The notes beneath the pieces are model-generated. The model made no database searches, was not told the origin of the DNA, and saw only the letters and a program-made list of their open reading frames with translations. The position numbers and the translations under genes are program-made. Source: Blattamonas nauphoetae (Eukaryota > Preaxostyla > Oxymonadida). Taken from it: a stretch of 64,000 nt of DNA. The stretch spans positions 124,001 to 188,000 of the forward strand of contig JARBJD010000110.1 in assembly GCA_033064195.1 (NCBI GenBank), read 5' to 3'. Positions 1 to 11,855 of the stretch are shown here, one piece after another (position 1 is the stretch's first letter; each line of letters begins with the position of its first letter).

Positions 1-687
1 TCACCGTCACCCTTCGCTCACCACGACCAGAAGGGACCTCGCTCCTCCTTCGCTCCCCCAAACCCATCCCACACTCCGTTTCTGAACCCAACACCTTCGT
101 CCAACCTTCGCTCGCTCATTCTTCATTTCAATCGAATGTCTCTGTGGATTTCGACTTGCGTTCTCTCACCGACACTCCCCTATCTCCGCGCGAAAGTGGT
201 TGAGTACTTCATCTCCCTCTCCACCCACTTCCTCAAACTGAACAACTTCGTTGGAATCATGGAAGTCGTCACAGGGCTTCAGCGAAAGTCAATCCGCCGA
301 CTCACATCCACCTGGGCACTGGTCTCCAGAAGCAGACGGGAAGAGTGGGAACGGATTGTGCTGCTGACTGAACTGCGTGGACGCTTTCGCAATCTCCGTC
401 AGCGCATGCAGCAGTCTCAGCCGCCTCTTGTGCCGTACTTCGGTCTGTACCTGACGGACCTTGTGTATATCAACGAGTCTCAGAACGTCGGTCCAAGCGG
501 TCGCGTCCACCTCAAAAAGCTGAGTGTGGAATGGAAGGTCATCGCGGACATCAAGAAGACCGCACTGCAGCCGTACGCTTTGAACGTCGTCAGCGAACTA
601 TGGGGATACCTCCTCAACGTGGCTGGCATGGGCGAGGAGGAATTGATGGCTCACTCACTCGTTATTGAACCGAAGGTTGAGACCTGA
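1..687 (+). CDS. RasGEF (CDC25-type) domain, 3' part of gene
   Basis: Guanine-nucleotide exchange factor for Ras-like GTPases; it would load a small GTPase with GTP at a membrane. The frame is open from base 1, so the gene starts upstream of the window. The first 40 residues are Ser/Pro-rich linker. The catalytic CDC25 domain then shows its standard landmarks: FNRMSLWIS (helix start), KVVEYFISLS, KLNNFVGIMEV, GLQRKSIRRL, and PYFGLYLTDLVYI, the family's PFLGxYLxDLxxI motif. The protein stops about 60 residues after that motif with TGA at 685-687, as usual when the domain is C-terminal. The ATG at 136 lies inside the domain and is not the start. The N-terminal REM domain and any regulatory domains must lie outside. 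Family call is firm; the GTPase partner is unknown. Confidence 0.85.
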   Translation, partial: SPSPFAHHDQKGPRSSFAPPNPSHTPFLNPTPSSNLRSLILHFNRMSLWISTCVLSPTLPYLRAKVVEYFISLSTHFLKLNNFVGIMEVVTGLQRKSIRRLTSTWALVSRSRREEWERIVLLTELRGRFRNLRQRMQQSQPPLVPYFGLYLTDLVYINESQNVGPSGRVHLKKLSVEWKVIADIKKTALQPYALNVVSELWGYLLNVAGMGEEELMAHSLVIEPKVET

Positions 688-884
688 CTCTTTTTGTTTC
701 TCCTTCGATGGTTTGTTTTCAACTTTCATCGGCATCTTGTTTTCTTTTGGTTTATCTATTTTTTCTTATTCATTTCCCAATAATGGTTCAAATTTTCAAC
801 GAATGCTTCTCCTTTAATGTTGATCAGTGACATGTACACCACTCAAACTATCAATTCTACACTTTACGGGCAGATCTGCCAACA

Positions 885-1931
885 ATGATTTCAGCAGGAC
901 TTACAATTCTTGTCACGGGAGGTGCTGGATACATTGGAAGCCACACTTGTGTTACCTTGCTCGAACAAGGATTTGATGTCGTTGTCGTTGATAATCTGTC
1001 AAATGCATCTGAAGAAAGCCTCAAACACGTCCAGACAATCACTGGAAAGACTCTGAAGTTTGTCAAGGGAGATATATGCAACAGCAACGATTTGGAACAG
1101 ATATTTTCACATTATAAGATCTATGCAGTCATCCATTTCGCAGGCTTAAAAGCAGTCGGAGAAAGCGTGCAAAAACCACTGGAATACTACGAAAACAACG
1201 TTGGTGGGACTGTAGCTCTTCTAAAAGTTATGCGTTCTCACAACGTCAAACGGATTGTTTTCAGTTCTTCTGCCTGTGTGTATGGAATGCAACAAACACT
1301 CCCACTCGTCGAGACTCTCCCCACAGCTGCTGTAAACCCATACGGACATACTAAAGTGGTCATTGAACAGATGCTTGCAAGTGTTGCCGCCATTGACCCA
1401 GAGTGGCATGTTGTTCTTCTCAGGTATTTTAATCCGATCGGTGCCCATCCATCAGGACTCATCGGTGAAGACCCACTTGGCATTCCAAACAACCTCCTCC
1501 CCTATGTTGCTCAGGTTGCCATCGGAAGGCATGACCATGTCCGAGTCTTTGGTAACGACTACCCAACCCCTGATGGAACTGGCAAACGTGATTATATCCA
1601 CGTCATGGATTTGGCAGAAGGACACATTGCCGCACTGAAGCATATTGATGAATACAGCTGTGAGGCATTCAATCTTGGAACAGGAAAAAGCACAAGCGTC
1701 CTCGAAATCATTGCTGCCTTTGGGAAGGCGTGCAAGAAAGATATTCCTTATAAAGTGGTTGATCGAAGGGCAGGTGATGTAGCTGAATGTTATGCATCGG
1801 CAGAAAAAGCAAAGAATCTCCTGAAATGGGAAACCTCACGTTCATTAGACGACATGTGCGAATCAGCCTGGAAATGGCAATCTATGAATCCTAAGGGCTT
1901 TCACTCTGAAAAAGATATCATTGATTTATGA
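885..1931 (+). CDS. galE: UDP-glucose 4-epimerase
   Basis: Interconverts UDP-glucose and UDP-galactose in the Leloir pathway, with tightly bound NAD, in the cytosol. The 348-residue length is that of the whole family. The Rossmann glycine motif TGGAGYIG is at residues 11-18, the catalytic serine in SSSACVYG (Ser129), and the YxxxK pair in NPYGHTK (Tyr153, Lys157). RYFNPIGAHPSG and GTGKRDYIHVMD follow as expected for the sugar-nucleotide site. No intron is needed, unlike most neighbours. The first ATG of the frame, at 885, sits six residues before the nucleotide-binding strand, as in bacterial and eukaryotic GalE. Lack of introns could point to lateral transfer, but other genes here are also intronless, so this is weak evidence. 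Confidence 0.96.
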   Translation: MISAGLTILVTGGAGYIGSHTCVTLLEQGFDVVVVDNLSNASEESLKHVQTITGKTLKFVKGDICNSNDLEQIFSHYKIYAVIHFAGLKAVGESVQKPLEYYENNVGGTVALLKVMRSHNVKRIVFSSSACVYGMQQTLPLVETLPTAAVNPYGHTKVVIEQMLASVAAIDPEWHVVLLRYFNPIGAHPSGLIGEDPLGIPNNLLPYVAQVAIGRHDHVRVFGNDYPTPDGTGKRDYIHVMDLAEGHIAALKHIDEYSCEAFNLGTGKSTSVLEIIAAFGKACKKDIPYKVVDRRAGDVAECYASAEKAKNLLKWETSRSLDDMCESAWKWQSMNPKGFHSEKDIIDL

Positions 1932-2062
1932 TTTCTTCTTTTTCACACTATATTTACCATTTATCTGAACAATTCACCCAAAATCAAAATCGTAACCTTC
2001 GATCGATGTCGGAACATATTCGTGTTTCTGGATCTGGTCTCGTGATTTTCTTACTTTGTATC

Positions 2063-2956
2063 ATGCCTCCTTCTAGATGTTGCGCACTTAGATGCGTATA
2101 TCAATGGTTTGACTCGTCAGTCGTCATGACTTCTTTTTTTCACAGAAACGATCGCACAAGACCAAATACGAACAACTGGCCCCAGAAGTGAACAAGTGCA
2201 TTGTGTCTGGAGAGTTCCAGAATCATCTAAGGACTGTAAGTACTGTGGTCCTTCGGCAAGATGTTTACATTCTTATACCTTCTGTATTTCGTTTATTATC
2301 AGGTTTCTGTGGACATACAATGAGAAGCCACAAATTAAAGCCTGGTACAAAGATTATCCCATGTACAGAACCAGGGTGCAAATGGTATTCACACTCCACG
2401 CACTTCTTTAATAATCTCGACTTCCATAGCAAATGTTTCAACTATGTACCATCTCAGTCAAATTGGGTGGCGAAATGTCAGTGCCATCATGATCCTATGG
2501 ATCATATTCCTGACGGAACTCGAAAATGCCGAAAAGTCAGTCTTATTCTTCTCACAATTCTCACAACACCAGTGCAATTGCCCTAAATTTAACACTACAT
2601 ATGTATGCGAATGTAAAAGACCGTATGACCAACATAAAACTATCATCGAAACGGTTTTGTCCAACCTATTTCTCATCATCATCCAGACGACAGAACGAGC
2701 TGTTGCCGGAAGATCTGGGGGTCTAACTTTTGCATCAATGCTTGGAGGTGGGGAGTTAAGCATTGAAGACAAGGAAAGATCAAAAATGATTGCTGATGCC
2801 CAAAAACCACGAAGCCCCAGTCCAAAATCGTCTCAACCAGTCGATGCCTACGCGTTGCTCATGACTCCACATTCTCTTTATGGAGCTCCGGCTCCTGCAA
2901 CGCGAACGCGTGTGACAGCTGCTCCAAAAAGAACTGTTCTCACCAGAAAACGATAA
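2063..2956 (+). CDS. FAM221 family protein (cysteine-rich)
   Basis: FAM221 proteins carry repeated Cys/His pairs that probably bind metal; their role is poorly known. Family landmarks are WRVPESSKDC, RCFCGH, CxCxH pairs (KCQCHHDPMDH) and CECKRPYDQHKTIIE, then a Gly-rich AGRSGGLTFASM stretch, all in the family's order. Proposed exons: 2063-2095, 2146-2262, 2303-2384, 2430-2535, 2573-2653, 2687-2956, joined by introns of 50, 40, 45, 37 and 33 nt whose phases all agree. One problem: exon 2 begins in one frame (KYEQLAPEVNKCIVSG) and the conserved WRVPESS part follows in another at about 2205-2215, with no usable intron between. A lost copy of the 7-nt repeat TGGAGAG would explain this. The 5' exon is the weakest part of the model. 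Confidence 0.75.
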
Positions 2957-3129
2957 CGTAATCATCGGCTTAGTTTTCCACCCAATCTAGCTCATAATTT
3001 TCTTCATTCTTCTTTTTCTGATGTTCTTTCTTTCATTAGTTTAATCCATTATTTGTCTTCGTTTTCATCGAGAAATCTCCTCCACGAAACAATGACCGTG
3101 CAATGGGTGAAGTGTCCAAAAGAAATCGT

Positions 3130-4484
3130 TTAACTCGGTTTAGGAGACGTTCTCCACTTTGGCTTTGGGAGCTTTGATTCGAACTTTCCCTTTGAGGTTG
3201 GCCTAATCTGATTCTGAGGAATCATCTTGATGTTCTGTTTCTGGCCATTATCCTTCTTCTGGGCTGACACAACAGATGCGTTTGGAAGATTGTTATTCTT
3301 ATTTGTCTTTGTTGTTGGTTTTCTGGCAGGAATCGCAGTCTTTGGCTTCTCCACCTGAACTGATTTTTGTTGCGTTTTAGCTGCAGAAATTGATTTTAAC
3401 TTTTGTTTATTAAGCTCAAGGAAGTTGATTTTCTTTGTGGCTTGGGGAGGTCGAGACTTTGATGGTGGAGGAATGCTGCTCTTGATTTGTGACGAATCAA
3501 ACAACTGCTTCTTGGCTGGTTTCGTCAGAGAACTCGTGATTGGCGCTTTTTCATTCACAATTTTCCGATGTTCAATCTTCTGAAGCATTTTTTGTTGAGT
3601 TTGTTCAACTTTATTGATCGGTGTCTTTGCCTTCGGTGTCTTCTGTTTTGGAGTTTGAATTTCATCCTTCATCATCTCTTCGTTATCCTGGAGCATTCGA
3701 GATTCGATTGGAGAATCAAGGCAGTTGGAAGTAGCTCTTTCGTTGGATTGTTGAGGTGATGGAAGTTCCTCGGCAATGATTTCAAGTTCAGTGACTGGCT
3801 GAAGAGGAGTTTTCAGGACTCTTGGAGACATCAATTTGGACGAAAGAGGAGAGTTCATGAGTAAAGAGATGCAGCGTTCAGTACGTGCACTTTGTTTATG
3901 TTCCTCACATTCATACTATTGGAGTGTGAAGGGAAAATGAGAAAGCACACTGTTTCTTTGTGACTTGTCCATTGTTGTTCGAGAATTTGAAGTTTATTCT
4001 CAAGAATAGAATCACTTATTTCGTCTGAGCCAATTCTGGTTGTTCGACGACGAGCCTTCTTTTCTGAACGAGCTTCTTTCAAAGAGCGGATTGGTGTCCT
4101 CTGTGGTGTCGACATTTGCACGGGACTTGAAACTTGACTTTCATCCGATTTCTGTGGGGACAATAAATTTACTTCAGATTGTATTTCATCCTCAACTTCA
4201 GGTGAACCGAAGAAAAAGAGTGTTTTTCTTTTCGGGGCTGGAGACGAAAATAGGTGCTGTTCTACATTTGTAAGTCTGCTATCCATCATAACAGGTGACA
4301 TTGGATGAGAAAAGTCAGTTGATTCATCATTGAGATCATTTAGATAGATATTTTGCTCAACGATCATCGAAGTGAGTTCTTCGCGGGGTAGCGATGTATC
4401 AAGTCCAAAATGCGCAGCAATCTCAATAATGTATTCCATTGTTAGAGAATCCAACTCTTCCACAGAAAAATATAGCGTTTCCAT
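3130..4484 (-). CDS. NuSAP-like spindle protein with N-terminal SAP motif
   Basis: Nucleolar and spindle-associated proteins bind and bundle microtubules around mitotic chromosomes. The N terminus (residues about 8-45, VEELDSLTMEYIIEIAAHFG, then LDTSLPREELTSMI) matches the LEELDSLK SAP-type helix pair at the start of NuSAP. The rest is Ser/Thr/Lys-rich, low in order, with many SP/TP sites (TPQRTPIRS, TPKQKTPKAKTP) that look like mitotic CDK targets, and a basic Lys/Pro-rich C-terminal half suited to microtubule binding. Two exons (3951-4484, 3130-3915) are joined by a 35-nt intron, giving about 439 residues. The start ATG at 4484 is chosen because the SAP motif begins just after it. It is divergent from XRN2 with only about 100 bp between, so the two may share a promoter. 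Other SAP-domain proteins are possible. Confidence 0.5.
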
Positions 4485-4586
4485 GGAGAACAAGGAATGT
4501 TGTTTGAGTTCGAAGATAAAAAAGTCAGGGACGATCGTCATTGTGAAACTCACAAAGATTTTTCTGTTGGATCATTTGAACACTCA

Positions 4587-7500
4587 ATGGGTGTTCTGAG
4601 TTTTTTTGCAAGAATCACAAGAAAATGGCCTCGGATTTTGACTTATGCAGTAGAAATTCCATCCAAAACAGTTGCTGGTGTGGAGATTCCACCAGATGCA
4701 ACTGAAGAAAATCCAAATGGAATTGAATTCGATAATCTCTATCTTGATATGAACAATATGTTTGCACGACTTTTCTGTCGTTCACACTTTCACGTCTCTA
4801 CCAAACCGGCCACTCTCTTCTCTCTCATTCTTCGTCTCAATATCTTAGTGTCCACAACTGCTGTCATCCACAGGGAGCTCCTGCTCCCCCAACTGAGGAG
4901 GATATGCTTCTCGAAGTCTGGAAGGCCCTGGACAGGCTCATGCTTGTTGCCCGCCCAAGAAAAGTCCTATTTCTTGCAGTTGGTATGATTTATCTCTTGT
5001 TATTCACGCACACACTTGTCTTTCTATGCCATTACGTATTCATTCTCTCAGATGGTGTTGCACCTCGGGCAAAAATCAACCAACAACGAAGCCGTCGATT
5101 TCGCTCAGCATTTGAACGATCAGAGGAACAAAAGCGCTGGGAAGAAATTACAGCCGTTTATCTTTCTCATTTCTCATTTATTGTCTCTCAGGATCCTGAA
5201 TTGGCCCCTCTCATTGGCAAAACTATATTTCCACCGTCATCAGCGACAGGTGTGTGGGATCACAATGCAATCACACCTGGAACTCCATTTATGGACAAGG
5301 TTACTGCTTCATTGAAGGAATATGTTGCTTCTCGCTTGAATACCAATCCTGCCTGGCGAAATGTTTGTGTCCCTTCTTTTTCTCTACTTTTACAGCTTCG
5401 TGTCTTCCTCTCACCAGGATCCGTTCCAGGTGAAGGAGAACATAAGGTTATGTCGTTTATCCGTCACGAACGCGCGTCCTTCTACGAGAATTTAGCTCAT
5501 GAAGGAGATCCAGATTATACGGTCACTCCAACCTCTTACAACCCAAACACTCATCACATTCTCTATGGAATGGATGCTGATTTGATTATGCTTGCACTCG
5601 CATCTCACGAGCCGTTCTTTTGGATCCTTCGTGATGAGGCAACATTCATAAACAAGAAAGAAACTAAAGACACTGCAAAAGAATCAAAAGAAGAACGTCA
5701 ACAATCTCTTATTTCCGAATTTTCAACTGCACAACCAGTTGAAGATCCTCTTGAAAGCACACAAATCGCCCTCCAACTCATCCATATCCCCATTCTCCGA
5801 GAGTACATGCGCCTCCAATTTAATCAGTTGCTCCAGCATAGCAAAACAATGCATCGCAATTATTGGAAGGAAAAGGTTCAGCCATCTGGCCAGTATTCCC
5901 AAGCGAACAGGTCTTTATCCAATCTTGCTCCCGGAGAAGTACCAATTGAGAAATCATTAGAGCGAGTTCTCGATGATGTTGTATTTCTCTTTTTCTTCGT
6001 TGGGAATGATTTTCTCCCTCATCTTCCCTCACTACTTATCCACGAAGCTGCTCTCGAGAAATTGATGCAGATGTACTCTGATATAATGATGAATGTCAAT
6101 GGCATGCTTTTTTCGATGTTATCATCACACTTTATCTCTCTACCGATTACAGGATACCTCACTGATGCTGGTGACATCAACTTTGAACATCTCCTTCCAT
6201 TCCTGAAGCGTTTGGGAGAACAAGAAGACGATGTGTTCCGAATTCGGCGCTTGAAAGAACTTGATTATCTCAAGCGAAACAGATCACAGAGGAAGGATGA
6301 ACTGGAAGCAAAGAAGCGCGAGTTCAACGTGGAATGGAGCCGACATCTCGCCATCACAAAAGAATCCAAGCGGCTCTTCAAAATTGAACGGCGGAGGGAA
6401 ATGAAGAAAAAGAGAGAATCGGAAGACACAAAAGAGATGCTGAGAGAGGAGGAAGATGATTCGGATCTCCTGAACGAAGTGGTGAGTGAGGATGGGATCG
6501 AAAGGAATCCATCCAAAATCACTTTTGAAGAATGGATGAAAGCAAAGGAGGAGGAGGAAGACGAAGAGATTCTTGCTCTCCAGGAGAACATCGGCAAGAC
6601 CGCCCCCAATTTCCTTCGCAGCTACTATCGAAACATGGATCAGCCATCGGCCCAACTCCTCTCGTCGAAATCGAATCGTCAATCGCCATCGTCAGCTCGA
6701 TTGTCGCAGTCACCGGCATCGTCCACTCCACAGTCGACCCCGACACAGAACGAGACACAGGCACAAGCTCCTGTTCCGATTCCGGTGATGACGGGATTGA
6801 CAAACAGGCCGCCCATGTCGATCCTTCCAACTCTGCCGAAGGTAGCAATCGACAACAAAAGTGCGGCTCTCGCACTCAAACAACAACTGAAACAGTCAGT
6901 CAAGGAAGTGGAGGAGGAACCAATCCAGAAAATCAAGCGAGATTCTGCTGATCAGGAGACAATTCTCGAAACAAAGAAGAAAATGAAGATTGAAGATGAA
7001 GATTCGACATCAAGTGAGGACGAAACTGTTCATCCAACAAAACCAGCCCCCGCCGTTTCAGAAGATGTGACGGAAGAACCAGAACCGGAAGCATCGTTCC
7101 AGTATGAGACACCACAGGGCTTTACGAGCTACTTCAGTTCAGCGGACAAAGTGAAGTTGTGGGAGAAGGGGTGGAAGAAGAGGTACTACGTTCTGAAGGA
7201 GGGCATGCTTGAGAACAGCGACTGGCTCAGCGACGAAGACCGGTCGAAGGGACTCGTTGACCCTCCTCCCGAAGTTGTGGCTGCGTTGCACTATCTGCAG
7301 GGTATGCAGTGGACCCTGCATTACTACTTCAGAGGAGTGGCTGATTGGCGATGGTACTATCCGAGACACTACGCCTGCTTCGCGTCAGACCTTGCAAAAA
7401 CACTCGAGCAGGTCATCGCAAACAAAAAAAAGCCGGCTGAACAGAGAACAGCTGTTCAGCTAAAATCAGAGTGGAATCTTCGCACACCTTTCACGGCGTT

Positions 7501-10171
7501 TCTTCAGCTCTCATCAATCCTCCCAGCTGTGTCGTCTCATCTTCTTCCTCTCGATTTGCGATGGCTCATCGACGGATCATACAAGAATGTCGATCCCGTG
7601 TATCCACCCACACCAATCGCAACGCCTGAACAACTCTCAGACCCTGAACTCAAGAAGAAGTTCCTTTCATCCCGCACTCAAACTCGACAAACACGAAAGA
7701 ACCAGATGCTTGAGAGGAGAAGTCTTCGGGCGAGAGATGATTATCCGCAGGATCATGTGCAGACACACTGTGCTCCATGCAAAGAGTCTCCTCTCCACGC
7801 TTACACTCCGTCCATCGTTCGCCTCGATCTGAACGGCAGGCAGCATGCGTACCAAGGCGTCATCCTCCTTCCCTTCGTCCCCGAGAGTGTGGTTGTGGAG
7901 GCTGTGACTGCTGGAACTCAGCTCCGAATGAATCGTGTTCAAGCTCGACAGATGAGAAAGTTGGAGCGTGAACAGAGGGCAGTCGCCCGAGCTGAGAATG
8001 CGAAGAGGAGAGCGGAGGCGACTGTGAGCGATGAATTGAATTTGTTGGAAGAGGTGGAGGACAGAGAGGAGGAAGCCCTTGATGAGCAGGAAGCTATTGA
8101 TGATGAAAACGAGAACAGAATGAATGAACGAGAATGGCGAAGGGAAAACCACGATCATGACATGATCTTGTTCCGATACCGCACAGAAAGCGAATGGGAA
8201 AAAGAGATCTCAGCTTCTGAGAAGGATCGGTTGGACTTTGAAAGAACACCCCCTCAGAAAGACCAGAAGCGCCTCTTCTTCTACTCCCACTCCGATCAGG
8301 AGGAGATGCGTGAGATGTGTCGGGTTGTCAAAGATGAAGTGTACAGGTTCACTGAGGAAGACTTTACTGAGAACAAATTCCCTCTTCAGACCAACCCGAA
8401 CGAGGCTCAGACAAAGATCGAGTGTGCGAAAACTGGAATTTCTGTTGGTCTCTCCGCTCTCGCTCCTGTCGACAACCCAACTCATCCCAAAGCCACACGC
8501 TCTTCATTTGATCTTCCCGCCATCCTTCCGTTCTCTCACAGAATCCTTCCCGGCGACACCATTCCTCTCTTCTTCACGTCATTCATCGACGAAAATGGAG
8601 GAAAGACAGGATACACTCCAACTGCCTGCAAAACAGTGTCAGGCAACCAGCAGCGAGTGATCTGTGTTGGGACGAGTGAACTTCCGATTCCGTCCTTCTA
8701 CTTTGATGAGCTGCTCTCGATGCACATTCATGGCCAGGAACCAACAACCGACCTTCCTGTCCCAAAACAGTTTGAGCATTCGTCGTCTCTCCTTCCCGGA
8801 ACGGTCGTCCTGCTCTTCCCAGACATCGAACAAGCATCACTTTCTCGACATGTCATCGAGATGCATGAGCGATCAGATCTGGATTGGGAGAACGATCAGG
8901 ATCGGATCGAGGAAATGCTGGACGAGGCGAACGAGCGGAAGATCGCCGAAAAGTGGCATGAACAGGAAGTCATCCTCATGCTCGGGGAGGAGAAGAAGAA
9001 GGCGGAGATGGGAGCCGAATGGACAAGTGTGAATGAGGAGGAAGTTCAGAAGGACAGAGAATTGCGGAAGTCACAGGACCTCAAAGTGAGAGAGGAGAGG
9101 AAGCAACAACACGAGGAGAAAAGAAAAGAAAAAGCGAAATTGAGAGAATCAGGAAAACTACTCCAGTTGTCAGCGGAGAATGCCGAATACGAACGAAACG
9201 CGAAGAATTGGCCGAGCTTTGCCCGCTTCTCGGATGCTGGCGGAGAGCGGGGACATCGTGGGTACGGAGTGGGGTATGTCTCTGACAAGGACAGCTATTC
9301 GTTCTCGCACGAGTCGCCTTCTCCTTCACCTTCGCATTCTTACTCAAACGACGGCCAGCTCAACAGCTACTCAGAGCAGAACGATTACAGAAGTCGACAA
9401 AACAATGATCGGTCGGACTACTCCCAGCGGGGACAGGATCGGTGGAGGAACGATGGGCGGAGGGGGGGATCGGACAACGACTACCGACGATACAACGACT
9501 CCTCTCGGCGGGACGATCGACGGGACGATCGGAGATATCCGAACCAGGACAGTCGCTATTCGCAGGATTCGTACGGCAGGTCTGGCGAGAGGCGAGATGA
9601 CCAGTATGGCGAGAGAAGGAACGACAGAGGTTCGTATCGACCGCCAAGTCAGAGCGAAGGACGATACCGCGACCGCTACACCGACGGACCACACCGACCA
9701 AACGCTGTCGATCGAATGGTGGAGAACACACTCGGACGACAGGGCCTCCCACCTCAACAGCCACCTCCACAGCAGCAGCCGTATGGTCGAGGGAACCCGT
9801 TCTCTTTTGCCCAGTCAGCGCCATACCAGCCTCCACAGAACTCGTACAACCAGCCGCCACCAACACACTACGCCCAACCGCCACAGCAAGGGTACAGCCA
9901 CCCATCACAGTATCCTCCTCAGCACACGCCGTATCAGCACAGTCATCCGCAGCAGTACAGCAACCCGTATTCGTCCACACAGCACCACTCGCAATACGGG
10001 GCGAGCTCCGGACAAGGAATGTATCACACTCAGCAACAGTATCAGCAGCAGCCCGCACCAACAACGACTGGCGCTCTCACTCCAGAAACTTTTCAAAATC
10101 TCCCGCCTGAACAGAGAGCACTTCTTCAAGCACAAATTCGTGCACTCCTAGAACAAAGACGGAAACAATAA
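4587..10171 (+). CDS. XRN2: 5'-3' exoribonuclease of the XRN2/RAT1 type
   Basis: Degrades 5'-monophosphate RNA; nuclear members act in transcription termination, rRNA trimming and RNA decay. The catalytic region is clear: FDNLYLDMNN (acidic site), DGVAPRAKINQQRSRRFR, SVPGEGEHKVM, GMDADLIMLAL, FVGNDFLPHLPSL, later GYLTDAGDIN and WRWYYPRHYACFASDL. The C-terminal 600 residues are acidic/basic coiled stretches, then RGG/RDD-like repeats and a Pro/Gln/Tyr-rich tail; this favours the nuclear type over XRN1. Exons: 4587-4759, 4849-4982, 5052-5155, 5192-5362, 5396-6101, 6153-10171, about 1,768 residues. Introns are 89, 69, 36, 33 and 51 nt; the last is GC-AG. Several are multiples of three and open, so a naive ORF reads through them and adds false residues. 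It would work with PCF11 (29.5 kb) in termination. Confidence 0.93.
6102..6152 (+). other. GC-AG intron in the XRN2 gene
   Basis: A 51-nt in-frame segment that begins GCATGC and ends TTACAG. Removing it places NVN directly before GYLTDAGDIN, with exactly the spacing found in XRN2 proteins (YxxxxxxxGGYLTxxG). A GT donor eight bases upstream would put the following exon in a wrong frame. The segment has no stop and would add 17 residues if retained. Confidence 0.7.
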
Positions 10172-10355
10172 CTCTTTTTTTGTCATTTCACAAAAATTGA
10201 TGATTCTTGAACCAACTGTGAACTTTACTTCATCCAGCTACTATTGTCGTCAGTCATGAGATCTCCAGATGTCGGTGTCATTATATTGATTTGGGCAAGT
10301 CAGCCCTTTTCAGGTGTTTCTGTTCATCAAAATAAGACGGGAAATGAAAGAATGA

Positions 10356-11855
10356 CTATTCATATTCAAACAAAGAGAGAGCAATGCCGAACGCCTGCAA
10401 TGGGCAAAGAGGGAAGGTGAAGTCACATGAGAACTTATTATCCCCCATTTTGCCAAATAAAAAGATTGTTGGGATGATTGCTAGAGAGGGTCAGAAAAGA
10501 AAGAAAGGAAACAATCTGGTTGGCTTGTTTGCTCACCGAGGACCAACTGATGATTCTTGACGGATGCAACTGCAGCTCGACCATGAAACTCGATTCGAAG
10601 AACACCCGTGTCTGAGGGAGACGAGAGTGAGGATGGATGTGCAACATACTGGGGTCTTTTCTTGGAATCCTGGTGGAAAGTTTGACAAGATTGGGATCTT
10701 GAGTCTTGATAAGGTGTTCAATGTCTTGGCGTTTGGTCGATGGGCGAATTTCGGCACGTTTTAGAGAAGCCTCATCAACCTTTCCGAGGTGAACATACAT
10801 CTAAGAAATGAAGGGGTAACACATATTGATCAATCAAGTATCATACTGAACGATATGCTTTCTCGCGGGGCTGTAAGAAATAAGAGAAAAAGAAGAACAA
10901 ACAAATTCGATGTGTACGTATTCTTCACGCATTCTAAACTTCTGTCCTGCCTGTCTCATTTCTTCCGTTAGTTCACTTGGTTTCTTCCCGGTTGAATAAA
11001 GTATAAATGAGTTTGTAGAGAGAGTTTTCAATTTTCCTTGATAATGTTTTGATGTTTTGCTAATATCTGTTGCGTTTAGAGAAATAAGATATCCATCATT
11101 TGGTCTCCTTTTTGCTGCAAGCAAGAATTTCTTGGTGTCATCGGTTGTTATTTCGTATGTCGGAAACATTCCCTTTTTCCTTGTGATCGTACACCGAAGC
11201 ATTGTTCCAGGAGGAATTGTACTTCAAAAAGTGAAAATTGAACAAGCACAACTTTTTGACGAAGGTTGGGATATCGTCTAAGTTGAGCGTCCTCGGAGCA
11301 AATGTCATTGACTGTGTCTGTCCAGTCAGAGCTGCTTCTGGATTCTTCAGAGATGATGGTGTTGATTCGATCTTAGCAACCTCTGCTTTAACGACATCTG
11401 TGGAGTTTGCTTTTGCGAGGTCTTCTTCAGAGTGTTTAACAATACTGAGACGCATCAAGAGAAAAAAAGGCGAAATACTATCGATATCGACGATATTTAC
11501 CCTACAATACAGAAGATTCAAAGAAAATAAAGCATACTGCCTGTTCAGCTTTAGCTTTGCTGACGAATGTGAAAGGAATCTGGGCACAATGTTTGTCCAT
11601 TGTTGTATTGGGGTTGTCGTCAGCGACAAGAGATGCTACAGCATCAGGGATCGGATAAACGGGACAATCTGGTCCAAATGCAATTTTATCAGTGAGTTCA
11701 GATCGATAACTACTGGTACTCACCGAAAATCCTAAACAAAAGAATGATAGCACAAATGAGAAGAATTAACGCTCCCAACCTTCTGTCTCTGAAACATATT
11801 TCATTCGTGACTGCAAAGCAAGAAGAGCGTTTTCTGCTGGGCTAACTCCGGACAT
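10356..11855 (-). CDS. Tubby-like protein
   Basis: Tubby C-terminal domains form a beta-barrel around a helix and bind phosphoinositides; TULP3-type members carry membrane proteins into cilia. The domain starts at PPGTMLRCTITRKKGMFPTY and runs through NDGYLISLNATDIS, the HYQGKLKTLSTNSFILYSTG strand pair, RIPRKDPNTGVLRIEFHGRA, ASVKNHQLVL and ends FPLCPLQAFGIALSLFEYE, all in family order. Nine exons: 11780-11855, 11538-11731, 11479-11501 (23 nt), 11253-11444, 10918-11221, 10847-10870 (24 nt), 10650-10800, 10537-10611, 10356-10480, about 387 residues. The last exon follows intron 10481-10536 and is in a frame that no long ORF shows. The N-terminal 140 residues are unordered. It is divergent from the channel gene, 256 bp apart. 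Confidence 0.9.

Noticed and set aside
136-687. RasGEF gene starting at ATG 136
   Set aside because: The frame is open to base 1 and residues before 136 (NLRSLILHFNR) belong to the catalytic domain.
9180-10151. ORFs on both strands over the XRN2 tail
   Set aside because: The tail is CAG/CGA-rich, so all frames stay open; only the frame that continues the exonuclease is supported.
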